Below, piece after piece: positions 16,132-24,187 of a stretch of 64,000 bases of DNA (position 1 is the first letter of the stretch; every line of letters begins with the position of its first letter). The position numbers were made by a program, and so were the translations under genes. This DNA is from Acidobacteriota bacterium (GTDB lineage: Bacteria; Acidobacteriota; Thermoanaerobaculia; Multivoradales; J023), in contig JAJCXR010000054.1 of NCBI GenBank assembly GCA_029263315.1, positions 310,001-374,000 on the forward strand, read 5' to 3'. Below the pieces are notes generated by a model that saw only the letters and a list, made by a program, of their open reading frames with translations, ran no database searches and had not been told where the DNA came from.

Positions 16132-16851
16132 AGAGCCCACAATTGAGAACGATACGCCTGCTCCAAGAGTGAGCAGGTGGGCTTCCCCCTTGATCGAAAG
16201 TGGAGTCCACTCCGGGAATCCAGGGAGGTCGAGATAGAGGGTCACAGGATCGCCGTCCGTCAGTACGATCGCGTCGTCACTGGCAAAGGCACGCGACACG
16301 AGATCTGTGAGGACGGCGATCGTCGACTTATCGTCGCCGGGATTCACAGCTAGCACAAGGTCGGAGTTGAGGAACGGCTCGGACGGGAACTGCCCCAAGA
16401 TGGTCGCCGGTGCCTCCCATTGCATGATCCGCACAGCTTCCTTACCTGACAGATGAGGGAAGCGGTCGAATGTACCAAAATATGGCACGAAGGCCCTCAG
16501 CATGGAGAGAGCCTCGCCCGAGAAGAACGGAATACCTTTCCTATTCATGAAGGAAGGTGGGACGTACTCCGTTGATTCCCATCCTCCATCGCTCATCTCC
16601 GCGAAGCAAGGAATGAACGCCAGGCCCGAGCCGATCCGTCGAAAGGCGACCCAATCTCCGGAGTTGCACCCAACGGTACCGCAGTGATCGCAGACGGTGA
16701 GCTGTGCTGGTTCCGAGAAGTCAGCAAGGTCGAGCGCGTTCACGAGCTCGACGCCGTCACCAAGCAGCGCGGTTGTAGAATGTCGTCCCATGCCGGACGA
16801 ACTGAAGTCCAGTTCCCTTGACTGGATCTCTAGTTTTGCTACCGCCCACAT
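16087..16851 (-). CDS. Cassette protein of unknown function with Cys-His cluster
   Basis: 254 aa from the ATG at 16851, only seven bases after the upstream attC core box. A short CDHCGTVGC cluster near residue 55 could bind zinc or form a knuckle. The rest looks like a compact beta-rich soluble protein (GDWVAFRRIGSG, EAVRIMQWEAP, DPVTLYLDLPGFPEW). No signal peptide. The last 14 residues (QPSVGTDGAAPRG) are translated attC. No family recognised. Confidence 0.65.
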   Translation of the reverse strand: MWAVAKLEIQSRELDFSSSGMGRHSTTALLGDGVELVNALDLADFSEPAQLTVCDHCGTVGCNSGDWVAFRRIGSGLAFIPCFAEMSDGGWESTEYVPPSFMNRKGIPFFSGEALSMLRAFVPYFGTFDRFPHLSGKEAVRIMQWEAPATILGQFPSEPFLNSDLVLAVNPGDDKSTIAVLTDLVSRAFASDDAIVLTDGDPVTLYLDLPGFPEWTPLSIKGEAHLLTLGAGVSFSIVGSTQPSVGTDGAAPRG

Positions 16852-16858
16852 CGCTTCT

Positions 16859-16920
16859 GCCTAACGCCTTGGGCTTCAGCTGCAGCGCGTAGCGCGGTCA
16901 GCTGCAAGCCCTTGTTGGAC
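16859..16920 (-). other. attC site
   Basis: 62 bp, textbook form. GCCTAAC and GTTGGAC at the ends; arms GGGCTTCAGCTG and CAGCTGCAAGCCC pair with bulged bases around a small loop. Confidence 0.85.
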
Positions 16921-16943
16921 CGGTACTCCATGACCAGCTAGCC

Positions 16944-17081
16944 CTAATCCCGGGGCCCTTCGTGGAGCTCGATCGGATTCCCGTCCAGATCGTTAAGACC
17001 AACATGGTCGTTGGCCAACTTGCCGGGCGGCACACCGAGGAGGCGTGCGGCACCTCCAGGCTTGAAGTGGGGCGGGCCTGG
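16944..17081 (-). pseudogene. VOC/glyoxalase-family C-terminal fragment
   Basis: The last 45 or so residues before a stop at 16944 read FKPGGAARLLGVPPG...DHVGLNDLDGNPIELHEG, the typical end of a vicinal-oxygen-chelate protein with its metal-ligand Glu. Upstream the frame runs into antisense transposase DNA, so the N-terminus is lost. The attC at 16859 follows directly, making this the 3' end of a cassette gene broken by the ISL3 insertion. Confidence 0.6.
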
Positions 17082-17119
17082 GCCCGGACGGCGATGCAGC
17101 GCTAGTATAGCTGGCCGGT

Positions 17120-17340
17120 TCGCTCCCGCCTGGAGCCCATCAAAAGAGTGGCCCGGATGGTGAAACGGCACCCCGAAGGGATCGTCAATGCGATCTACCA
17201 CGGCGTCACCAACGCTCGAGCGGAGGGAATCAACTCGCGGACTCAGTGGATCAAGTACACCGCCCGCGGCTTCCGCAATCGGGATCGATTTCGCACGGCG
17301 ATTTACTTCCACCTGGGAGGCCTCGACATGACGTTGGAGG
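17120..17340 (+). mobile_element. ISL3-family transposase C-terminal fragment
   Basis: SRLEPIKRVARMVKRHPEG, NARAEGINSRTQWIKYTARG and FRTAIYFHLGG on the plus strand match the end of ISL3-type DDE transposases, including the Glu of the AEGINS motif. Only about 75 residues remain and no start or inverted repeats are visible. It separates the VOC fragment from the DUF2306 cassette and has consumed most of that cassette's attC. Confidence 0.75.
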
Positions 17341-17364
17341 TGCTCAAACCGATCGCGCTCCACA

Positions 17365-17405
17365 CAAGTTGATGAAGAGCCTCCTGATTTATGCTCTTGT
17401 TAGGC
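17365..17405 (-). other. Truncated attC of the DUF2306 cassette
   Basis: GTTAGGC at 17399 is a perfect core box that contains the stop of the DUF2306 gene. A short inverted repeat AAGAGC/GCTCTT follows, and then the site is cut off by the ISL3 fragment. Confidence 0.55.
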
Positions 17406-18005
17406 ATTTGACGTCCTGTATAAGCGTGTTAACACAAACCACTCAATTATCAAGAGGTTTGGCACCCAACAAATCCACGACAAAACCGGATAAAAATCCC
17501 CAAAGCTAATTCCGACTAGGGCACTTAAACCCAAGTAAATTCGCAATGTGACTCCTGCAAATGTCATTGCGTAGCTTCTCAACATCCAATTTCGATGCGC
17601 GAGGACATTGCCAGCACGAATCTGCCAGTAAGCTGCCAGTGTTGTGCCTACCCAGCAAACTCCCATCAACCCAAAGCCAAAATGAGTGACCAACCCGCCA
17701 GATGAGCTTAACGCGAGAATAAAGCTAGCGACCCCTCCCACAATAACCGCCAAAACATATAGACGACCGAGCCAACGGTGCGCGGAAATAGATCGAGCTC
17801 GAAATCGTGAGTTCAGTTGGATAGCCCCAAGGATCATAGCAATGCTACCGCCAAAAAGGTGCATTGAAATAGCCGAAGGAGAAAGCGTAAATATATTCTG
17901 TACGAAAGGATTTCTAAAGGCAGGTAGAGCAAGATTCATTATTGCATAACCTGCCACACCAAATGCCAAGAGGGTCATCAAAAGCCACGATAGTTTCAGT
18001 CCCAT
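17400..18005 (-). CDS. DUF2306 membrane protein
   Basis: About 201 aa from the ATG at 18005 (AGGGA six bases upstream), preferred to an ATG 15 bases earlier. It has five to six membrane segments with conserved His residues at helix ends (ISMHLFGGSIAM, ISAHRWLGRLYV, LVTHFGFG, LAHRNWMLRSYA). This pattern is typical of DUF2306, whose histidines may bind haem or metal; the function is unproven. Its TAA stop is part of the attC core. It sits about 30 bases after the 3' end of the group II intron remnant. Confidence 0.8.
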   Translation of the reverse strand: MGLKLSWLLMTLLAFGVAGYAIMNLALPAFRNPFVQNIFTLSPSAISMHLFGGSIAMILGAIQLNSRFRARSISAHRWLGRLYVLAVIVGGVASFILALSSSGGLVTHFGFGLMGVCWVGTTLAAYWQIRAGNVLAHRNWMLRSYAMTFAGVTLRIYLGLSALVGISFGDFYPVLSWICWVPNLLIIEWFVLTRLYRTSNA

Positions 18006-18076
18006 TAGAATCCCTCTCAATGCCTCTCATGCCGTCGAGTAGGCGGGGAGCCGTCACCGGCTCCCTACCCCTCTAA

Positions 18077-18111
18077 GAACGGAGCGTGCGACTTTCACCC
18101 CAACTCCGCTC
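18077..18111 (-). ncRNA. Group II intron domain V
   Basis: GAGCGGAGTTGGGGTGAAAG continuing into TCGCACGCTCCGTTC forms the conserved 34-35-nt hairpin with the GAAAGTCGCACG core typical of bacterial group II introns. Confidence 0.75.
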
Positions 18112-18161
18112 AAGCATCTCGAAGGCCGACGAAAGGTCGACCCGGCTGTTCATGTTTGGGC

Positions 18162-18830
18162 TCACGACACCCATTCCAACTCCAGCTGTTTCCGGTTCTG
18201 CCAGCGGTAGAAGTCCCGTTGCCGGGCGTTGCGCTGGAGGATCCGGCGTTCTTCGAAGTAGCCCTCGTAAGCGGGATCATACAATGTCGCCGCCGACTGG
18301 ACCTTGATATGCCTGCGAATCCGCAGATCACTGGCACGGAAGAGGACCGCGGTCTTTCCCCGAGCCCGACACGCGAAGATCCACGTGCCGCTGCGGAGAC
18401 GGCGGTAGTAGCGTTGCCACACCCGCCGTTTCCCTTTCTTGCCGTGGCGTTTGCACGCCCAGCGCCAGAGCTGACGGTTGACGCAGGTGTCGATCTGCCG
18501 GAAGGCGCGCGAAGAGACCAAGTGCCGGAACGCATTTGCCCAACCACGGAGACGACGGTTGACTTGATGGATCAGGTGTTCCTGCGAGGTTCCTCGCTGG
18601 CTTCGAATGTACCGCTTCAGATCCCGAGCAATGGCGATCGTGTTCATCCTCGTCGGTCGCATCAGCAACTTCCCCTTGTACTTGCGCAGGTGCGCGCCGA
18701 GGAAGTCGAAACCATCGGCGATGTGCACGATCCGCGACTTCTCCGGGGAGAGCCGTAGACCGCGCTCTTGAAGGAAGGCGGTGACCGCCGGGATGACATG
18801 ATCCTCCAGCATCTCGCGCGTGCGAGCGGT
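18162..18830 (-). pseudogene. Group II intron reverse transcriptase/maturase, C-terminal part
   Basis: About 220 residues. The open frame starts mid-domain (TREMLEDHVIPAVTAFLQER, then GLRLSPEKSRI and DGFDFLGAHLRKYKG, the end of the RT thumb region). The maturase domain X follows (VNRRLRGWANAFRHLVSSRA, CVNRQLWRWACKRHGKKG) and a C-terminal region (YDPAYEGYFEERR). The YADD active-site region and all N-terminal RT motifs are missing, so it cannot support retrohoming. Confidence 0.85.
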
Positions 18831-19067
18831 CTTCGGTTCTTAAAACACGGCCAGCGGGCCTGACGCTGCCCGTTCCGAGTCCGTGCCTTCGTAGGGAGAG
18901 GTGTGCCCAGCGAGCACGATGGGGGGTTGCTGGGCACTCAGATCGCGCTTGCGTGGCCCATTCTGGTGGCTCAACAGCCGATTCGAAATCATGAGCGGAC
19001 ATTGGCAGGCGTAAAGGTGGCGGAAGTGGGAAAGAATCTCCCAATTTGATCGATCGCTAGCCCCGGA

Positions 19068-19373
19068 TCAGGAGACTAGCGCTAGTTTTGGGACTAGATT
19101 GCGGAGGGCGCTGTAGAACGCCTCTCGCTTGAGCCCCCACGCCAGCACCCCGATGTCGGCGTAAAGACTGGGATAGATGTACAGCATCGCCTTCATTTCC
19201 TCAATGTAGGACCATCCTGCGTGCATGAGGTACGCCCGGAGTCCAGGGCGGGCGGCGATCACCGGCTCGAAGAGCGTCGGGCGCCCAAGCGCAACGCGGA
19301 AAGCTGGCGCGAACGAGTGCGGTCCGCCGGGCGGCCCCAAGCCGGTGTGGAGGACAAGAAAGTGGTTTTTCAT
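19068..19373 (-). pseudogene. Truncated, internally deleted copy of the amidohydrolase
   Basis: The first eight codons (MKNHFLVL) jump directly to HTGLGPPGGPHSFAPAFRVA, removing about 155 residues including the signal peptide and the HxH metal site. Similarity to 14683-15624 then runs at near identity to ALRNLV and stops at about 19095. The bases before the ATG also match the intact copy. The enzyme cannot be functional. The 225 bp below it (18843-19067) contain nothing I recognise. Confidence 0.85.
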
Positions 19374-19399
19374 GAAGACTTTCCTCGATGGCTTTGAGA

Positions 19400-19426
19400 G
19401 CGGAACGTGACCCGGCTGAGCGCCGG
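19400..19426 (-). other. Half attC-like site at the edge of array 1
   Basis: GCGGAACGTGACCCGGCTGA followed by GCGCCGG matches the left arm of the site at 32789. The right arm is not recognisable. It lies 74 bp from the phoR stop. Confidence 0.45.
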
Positions 19427-19500
19427 TGGCGCGCAGGCGGCGCGAGAAGATGCGCGCGGCCGAGCGGGGGGGGGTGACTTACCGCCGGTTTGGAGAGGCT

Positions 19501-21327
19501 CTACATCAGCAATGAGATCTCCATCCCCACCGCTTCCGTTTCCTCCGGCCCGTCGGTCTCCACCACCTGGGGAAAGTGCATGCGGAAGGTGGTTCCCTTG
19601 CCCGGGGTACTCTTTACCGTCACTTCGCCCTGGAGTGCGCGCACGGTGTGTTTCACGATGGCAAGGCCGAGGCCGGTGCCGCCAACCTCTCGGGAGCGGG
19701 CTTTGTCGACTCGGTAGAAGCGTTCGAAGATGCGCTCTAGGTGGTGGGTTTCGATACCCGGGCCGTTGTCTTCCACTTCGATTTCCGCCAGGACACCATC
19801 GCCGCGCAGGCGCACCCACACGGAGCCGCCTTCCGAGGTGAATTTGAGGGCGTTGTCTACCAGGTTGTTCACCGCCTGGAGAAGGGCTTCATCTTCCCCT
19901 TCGATGACCACCGGATCGGCGGGCATTTGCAGCATCAGGTTGATCCTTCGGCCCTCGGCGGTGGGCAGCAGTGAGTCGATGGATTCTTCCACCACGCCGC
20001 GGATGTCGAGGGGGGCGAGGGTGGCTTCAATACCCCCCGATTCGAGCCGGGAAAGGGAGAGCAGATCGTTGACCAGGGTGGCTAAGCGGTCGCTCTGTTC
20101 ACGCACTTTGCCCAGGAAGCGCTCGCGCACTTCGAGGGGGACTTCGGGGTCGTCGAGCAGGGTTTCCACCATGCCGCGAATCACCGTGATCGGGGTTTTG
20201 AGCTCATGCGAGACGTTGGCGAAGAAATCGCGGCGCATGGTTTCGAGGCGGCGCAGTTGGGTGATGTCTTCGAGCACCAACACCGCCCCGGCGACCATTC
20301 CTCCCCCGGCGTCTAACGGGGTGCCGTTCAGCTCGAAGATGCGGTCTTGGGGGCCCACTAGGTGCACACCGCGGTGTACCAGCTCTTCTCGCCGCAGAAT
20401 CTCGCGGAGGGCCTCCAAGAGCTCGGGGATGCGGGTGAGCTCCCAGATCGATTTTCCTAAGGCTTCCTGAGGGTTGAGCCCCATCATGCGCCCGGCCACA
20501 CGATTCATGTGCACCACGCGTTCGTCGCGGTCCACGGCCACTACTCCTTCGGCCATGCTACTGAGAATGGCGGTGAGTTTGTTGCGATCGGCCCGCATGA
20601 TGGAGGAGGAGCGCTCGAGGGCGGCGCCCATGGTGTTGAACGAGCGAGCTAGATCGCCCAACTCGTCGTTGGAGTAGGCCTCTACCCTACTCTTGTAATC
20701 GCCGCCGGCGATGGCCTCCGTGGCCGCCGCCAGTTCGGTGAGGGGCATGGTGACGCGGCGAGCATGGAGGAAGCCGAGCAGGAGGGCCACGGCGGTGGCC
20801 ACCAGCGCCGAGATCAGCACGAGGGTGCGCAGCTGCTCTAGGCGCTCGGAGAGCACGGTGAGGGCCAAGGCGGCGCGGGCATAGCCCACGATGCCCTGCT
20901 CGCCCTCGATGGGCACGGCGAGGTAGCGCATGCTTTGGTGCAGGGTCTTGCTGAATCGGGTGGCGGTACCGATTCCTTTGTCGCGGGCCAACAACACCTC
21001 CGGACGATTCCCGTGGTTGTCCATCGCCTGCGGGCGCTCTTGCGAATCGGCCACCACTGTGCCGTCGGCCCGAATGATGGTGAATCGAGTGCCGACCTCT
21101 TGGCCCAGGGTGGAGACCCTCTCTTGCAAACCGGCGGCCTGGGGGCCGCTCAGGGCATTCTTTGCGATGTCGCGCAGGAGCATCGATTCCGACTGCAGGT
21201 GGCGATCAGTTTCGGCCAGGGTTTCGCTTTCGATGCGCGTGGCCACCAAGCCTCCGATCAAGCCGGTGGCGAGAAAAATGAGCAGGGCGTACCCGGCGTA
21301 GAGTTTCCACAGGAAGCGGCTTTTCAT
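19501..21327 (-). CDS. phoR: Phosphate-regulon sensor histidine kinase PhoR
   Basis: 608 aa. TM1 at 9-30, a periplasmic region to about 165, TM2 (LVLISALVATAVALLLGFLH), HAMP linker, a PAS domain (LSSMAEGVVAVDRDERVVHM), then HisKA with the phospho-acceptor His (FFANVSHELKTPITVIRGM) and an ATPase domain with N (NNLVDNALKF), G1 (VEDNGPGI) and G2 (GGTGLGLAIV) boxes. ATG at 21327 with GGAG six bases before it; 21 bp after phoB. It phosphorylates PhoB under phosphate limitation and acts with PhoU and the Pst transporter. The larger periplasmic region compared with E. coli PhoR is common outside enterics. Confidence 0.93.
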   Translation of the reverse strand: MKSRFLWKLYAGYALLIFLATGLIGGLVATRIESETLAETDRHLQSESMLLRDIAKNALSGPQAAGLQERVSTLGQEVGTRFTIIRADGTVVADSQERPQAMDNHGNRPEVLLARDKGIGTATRFSKTLHQSMRYLAVPIEGEQGIVGYARAALALTVLSERLEQLRTLVLISALVATAVALLLGFLHARRVTMPLTELAAATEAIAGGDYKSRVEAYSNDELGDLARSFNTMGAALERSSSIMRADRNKLTAILSSMAEGVVAVDRDERVVHMNRVAGRMMGLNPQEALGKSIWELTRIPELLEALREILRREELVHRGVHLVGPQDRIFELNGTPLDAGGGMVAGAVLVLEDITQLRRLETMRRDFFANVSHELKTPITVIRGMVETLLDDPEVPLEVRERFLGKVREQSDRLATLVNDLLSLSRLESGGIEATLAPLDIRGVVEESIDSLLPTAEGRRINLMLQMPADPVVIEGEDEALLQAVNNLVDNALKFTSEGGSVWVRLRGDGVLAEIEVEDNGPGIETHHLERIFERFYRVDKARSREVGGTGLGLAIVKHTVRALQGEVTVKSTPGKGTTFRMHFPQVVETDGPEETEAVGMEISLLM

Positions 21328-21348
21328 CAGGCGCTCCGAAATGATGTT

Positions 21349-22053
21349 TCAGTCGGTGACTTCATGGTCTTGAAACCGGTAACCCACTCCCCGAATGGTG
21401 CCGAGGAGGTTGCGATATTCGCCGAGCTTCTTGCGGATGGAGCGCACGTGCACATCGATGTTGCGATCGATCACTGCGGCGCCGCCGCCGATGATCCGAG
21501 TCACCAGTTGGTCGCGGGTGAAGACCCGCCCTGGATGCGATGCGAGAAGGTGGAGCAGACGGAATTCGGTGGCGGTGAGGCTCACCACTTCGCCGTCGAC
21601 TTTGACTTCGTGCCGGCCCACGTCGATGAGCAGGGCGCCGCGCACCAAGCGGTCGGTGTTGGCGGGTTCGTCTCTGCGCGCAGTCCTTCGCAGCACCGCC
21701 CGCACACGGGCGATGAGCTCTTTGGGGCGAAAGGGTTTGGTGATGTAATCGTCGGCGCCCACGCCGAGACCGAGCACGATGTCGCTCTCTTCCCCCTTGG
21801 CGCTCACCATGATGATCGGAATGTTCTGGGTGATCGGATCCATCTTGAGCTTGCGGCACACTTCGATGCCGTCGAGGCCGGGCAGCAGGAGATCGAGAAG
21901 CACCAAGTCGGGAGCTTCCCGCACCACGGTGCGGGCGCCTTCGTCTCCTTTGTCGACGGCCACCACTTTGAATCCTTCGCGGGTGAGGTTGTAATCGATC
22001 ACCTCGCGGATGTCGGGTTCGTCTTCGATGACGACGATTTTCACAAGCGACAT
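21349..22053 (-). CDS. phoB: Phosphate-regulon response regulator PhoB
   Basis: 234 aa. Receiver domain with the acidic pocket (VVIEDEPD), phospho-acceptor Asp in LVLLDLLLPGLDG and switch residues (MVSAKG, KPFRP). The OmpR-type winged helix ends with RNIDVHVRSIRKKLG and IRGVGYRF. GGGAG precedes the ATG; 12 bp separate it from phoU. It binds PHO-box repeats, such as the five 11-bp units upstream of pstS here. Confidence 0.93.
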   Translation of the reverse strand: MSLVKIVVIEDEPDIREVIDYNLTREGFKVVAVDKGDEGARTVVREAPDLVLLDLLLPGLDGIEVCRKLKMDPITQNIPIIMVSAKGEESDIVLGLGVGADDYITKPFRPKELIARVRAVLRRTARRDEPANTDRLVRGALLIDVGRHEVKVDGEVVSLTATEFRLLHLLASHPGRVFTRDQLVTRIIGGGAAVIDRNIDVHVRSIRKKLGEYRNLLGTIRGVGYRFQDHEVTD

Positions 22054-22065
22054 AACACTCCCATT

Positions 22066-22728
22066 TTACCAGGAACGGTGACGCACGACCTCGGCGTCGA
22101 CCATGAAGATCACGTCTTCGGCGATGTTGGTGGCCAGATCGGCGATGCGCTCCAGGCAACGCGAGACCGAGAGCAGTTGCACCTGGGCCTTGATGTCGTC
22201 GGGCTTTTCGAGGTCGATGAGCTTTGTTTCCACCAAGGAGAAGATCTTCGCGTGGCGGGCGTCGACCGCTTCGTCTTCGCGCAGCACCTGCCGGGCCAGG
22301 TCGGTGTTGAGGTGAATGAGCGCGTTGAGGCTCTCGCGCAGCATGCCGCGGGTATCGTGGGCCATCGTGCTGATGTCTTCAGGAATCACCACGGTGGGAT
22401 GGACGGAGAAGAATTGGGCTCGGGAGGCGATATTGCCCGCCAGGTCGCCCACGCGTTCGAGATCGTTGTTGACCTTGAGCACCGCGATGACGAAGCGGAG
22501 GTCGGTGGCCACCGGTTGGTGGAGGGCGAGGAGCTTCAGACACTCTTCTTCCACCAGCACTTCTCTGTCGTCGACGTCGCGATCGCTGCGGATGACCTCG
22601 GCGGCGAGCTCCGGGCGGCGATCGGTGAGGGCGATGATCGCCTTGTTGGTGGCATCTTCCACCAGCGAACCCACCAGAAGAAGTTCTTTCTTGAGGTTCT
22701 CGAGATCACGGGTCAAATGGATGGCCAT
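22066..22728 (-). CDS. phoU: Phosphate transport regulator PhoU
   Basis: 220 aa from the ATG at 22728 (AAAGGA seven bases upstream); an in-frame ATG 24 bases earlier overlaps the terminator stem and is rejected. Two homologous three-helix halves carry the metal-binding E/DxxxD motifs (NNDLERVGDLAGNIA and CLERIADLATNIAEDVIF). PhoU links Pst transport state to PhoR and keeps the regulon off in high phosphate. It is followed closely by phoB and phoR, so phoU-phoB-phoR form one unit. Confidence 0.93.
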   Translation of the reverse strand: MAIHLTRDLENLKKELLLVGSLVEDATNKAIIALTDRRPELAAEVIRSDRDVDDREVLVEEECLKLLALHQPVATDLRFVIAVLKVNNDLERVGDLAGNIASRAQFFSVHPTVVIPEDISTMAHDTRGMLRESLNALIHLNTDLARQVLREDEAVDARHAKIFSLVETKLIDLEKPDDIKAQVQLLSVSRCLERIADLATNIAEDVIFMVDAEVVRHRSW

Positions 22729-22748
22729 GGCTGGTCCTTTCGCCAACG

Positions 22749-22789
22749 CCACCCACCTTCCTCCGCAGGGAGCAGAGGAAGGTGGGTGG
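22749..22789 (-). terminator. Strong hairpin between the porin gene and phoU
   Basis: CCACCCACCTTCCTC and GAGGAAGGTGGGTGG form a perfect 15-bp stem with an 11-base loop, 27 bp beyond the porin stop. No long T run follows, so it may be an attenuator or mRNA stabiliser rather than a full terminator. Confidence 0.7.
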
Positions 22790-22815
22790 CTCAGGTCTTC
22801 GGAGAGCTGGGAGGA

Positions 22816-24018
22816 TCAGAAATCTACCTGCCAGCGGACGAGGAAGAAGTCCGCTTCGCCCACCCGATCGACTTCGGCATGAATGTAGTTGATCATCAGG
22901 CGGGTGGCAGGGTTGGGGTACCAATTGAGGCCGAGGCTCCAGTCGTCTTGCTCGCCGCCGCTGATGGGGCCGTCGTTTAGGTCGAGGCTGGAGTAGCGGA
23001 AAGCGAGCTCCCAGGCGCCCTTGCCGCCCCCTTTTCCGAAGTTTTCTTTCGGCTTCAGGCGGTCGAAGCCTCCGCTCGAGGTTTTGTACCTGCGGTGCTC
23101 GCCGGTGAGGAAGTAGCCCAACTGCATGTAGTAGCCGTCGAAGGTGGGGTCACCCAGAGTGGGAGCATCGACATCGGCGGAGATGTATTCGGCGGACGCC
23201 CAGAAAGAGCTCTGCACGGTGGCAAGTTCGAGGTCATAGAGGGTGGCGCTGTCGGCGGCTAAGTTACCGGTGTCGACGAAGCGGCCGGAGAGGTGAGCTT
23301 CGGGGCGGGCCCGGAAGCGAAGGGCGCCCTCGCGTTCTTTCTGAGTGACGGAGAGGCCGATGTGGAACATACGGGCGCCCTTGTCTTCCCACAGCGGGCG
23401 AAAGGCGATGCGACCGGTGATGTTTACATTGTCTTCGCTGGTGGATTCGCCGAAATCATCGGCATCGTAAAAGGCACCAAGGCCCCAGTTCATTTTGTCG
23501 CCCTTTTTGCCGTGGAACCCAATACCGGAGTTGCGGCTCGGGGCGAAGGCCTGCACGGGCAAGGAACGCTCAAGGAAGGTGATGTACTTCGAGCTGGTGA
23601 GCTCTTCTAGGCTGAAGTATTCCTTGTAGTGGCCGAAACGTACGGTGCCCCAATCGTTTTTGACACCGATGTAGAGATCTTTGGCGGAGGCGTCGCCGCC
23701 GGCGAAGTCGTACTGGGCCTTGAGCTCAATGCGTTCATAGATGGTGCCGGAGAAGAAGAGGCGAGCCCGCCGGAGCTCGAAACCGTCTTCCAGGGCACCG
23801 AGCACGGAGTCTGCGTCGACGAAGGTGTAGTCTGCCTGAATGCGACCGCCGAATTTGAGGCTGAAGTCTTTCTCGGGAGATTCAAGCTTGAAACCGTTCG
23901 ACCATCTGTAGCTCCAATCGTCATCGGCCGATGCGGCGGGCGCCATGAGCAAGGGCGCGGAGACGAGGCAGAGGGTGAGCGCTGTGAGCCTGGCCCACCT
24001 CGAAGTGGTGATGTTCAT
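22816..24018 (-). CDS. OprP/OprO-like phosphate-selective porin
   Basis: 400 aa from the ATG at 24018, with AAGGAG nine bases upstream. The signal peptide ends AAASADDDW. The mature part is beta-barrel throughout: FSLKFGGRIQADYTF and FELRRARLFFSGTIYERIEL are hallmarks of OprP/OprO porins, and it ends VRWQVDF with the C-terminal Phe used for outer-membrane insertion. Its position between pstB and phoU supports a role in bringing phosphate or polyphosphate across the outer membrane. Direct repeats upstream may be regulatory. Confidence 0.85.
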   Translation of the reverse strand: MNITTSRWARLTALTLCLVSAPLLMAPAASADDDWSYRWSNGFKLESPEKDFSLKFGGRIQADYTFVDADSVLGALEDGFELRRARLFFSGTIYERIELKAQYDFAGGDASAKDLYIGVKNDWGTVRFGHYKEYFSLEELTSSKYITFLERSLPVQAFAPSRNSGIGFHGKKGDKMNWGLGAFYDADDFGESTSEDNVNITGRIAFRPLWEDKGARMFHIGLSVTQKEREGALRFRARPEAHLSGRFVDTGNLAADSATLYDLELATVQSSFWASAEYISADVDAPTLGDPTFDGYYMQLGYFLTGEHRRYKTSSGGFDRLKPKENFGKGGGKGAWELAFRYSSLDLNDGPISGGEQDDWSLGLNWYPNPATRLMINYIHAEVDRVGEADFFLVRWQVDF

Positions 24019-24089
24019 CAAAATTCTCCTTGTGGCACTCGGTGCCCGTCCAAGAGCATTTGGGGGGCGAAAGGTATGAGGTTGCAATG

Positions 24090-24129
24090 TGTGCAACGCA
24101 AGTTGTGTGCAGCGATTTGTGCAACGCAA
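24090..24129 (-). promoter_or_regulatory. Direct repeats upstream of the porin gene
   Basis: TTGCGTTGCACA occurs twice on the coding strand (24101-24090 and 24129-24118), 28 bp apart, with a related CTGCACA between them. They lie 70-110 bp before the porin ATG and could be a binding site. They do not match the 11-bp PHO units upstream of pstS. Confidence 0.45.
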
Positions 24130-24154
24130 TGAGTCTCGGGTAGTTGTGTAAAGA

Positions 24155-24172
24155 CACCGGGAAGACCCGGTG
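24155..24172 (-). terminator. Probable terminator after pstB
   Basis: CACCGGG-tctt-CCCGGTG, a perfect 7-bp stem 16 bp after the pstB stop, followed by TCTTTACAC on the coding strand. The weak T tract suggests partial termination before the porin gene. Confidence 0.6.
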
Positions 24173-24187
24173 AAAAGTGGGGAGGAA

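Larger units (their letters stand above)
18034..18842 (-). mobile_element. Group II intron remnant (3' part)
   Basis: It contains the 3' half of an intron-encoded reverse transcriptase/maturase, then a domain V hairpin and a domain VI stem ending CTACTCGAC at 18034. Homology starts abruptly near 18840 and the 5' ribozyme domains are not seen. Some bacterial class C introns target attC sites, which would explain its presence in a cassette array; the target junction itself is not preserved. Confidence 0.8.

Noticed and set aside
20935..22980. 681-codon open frame on the plus strand across phoR, phoB and phoU
   Set aside because: It is antisense to three well-supported genes; its Asp/His/Val-rich sequence is the usual shadow of high-GC coding DNA and has no leader or domain.
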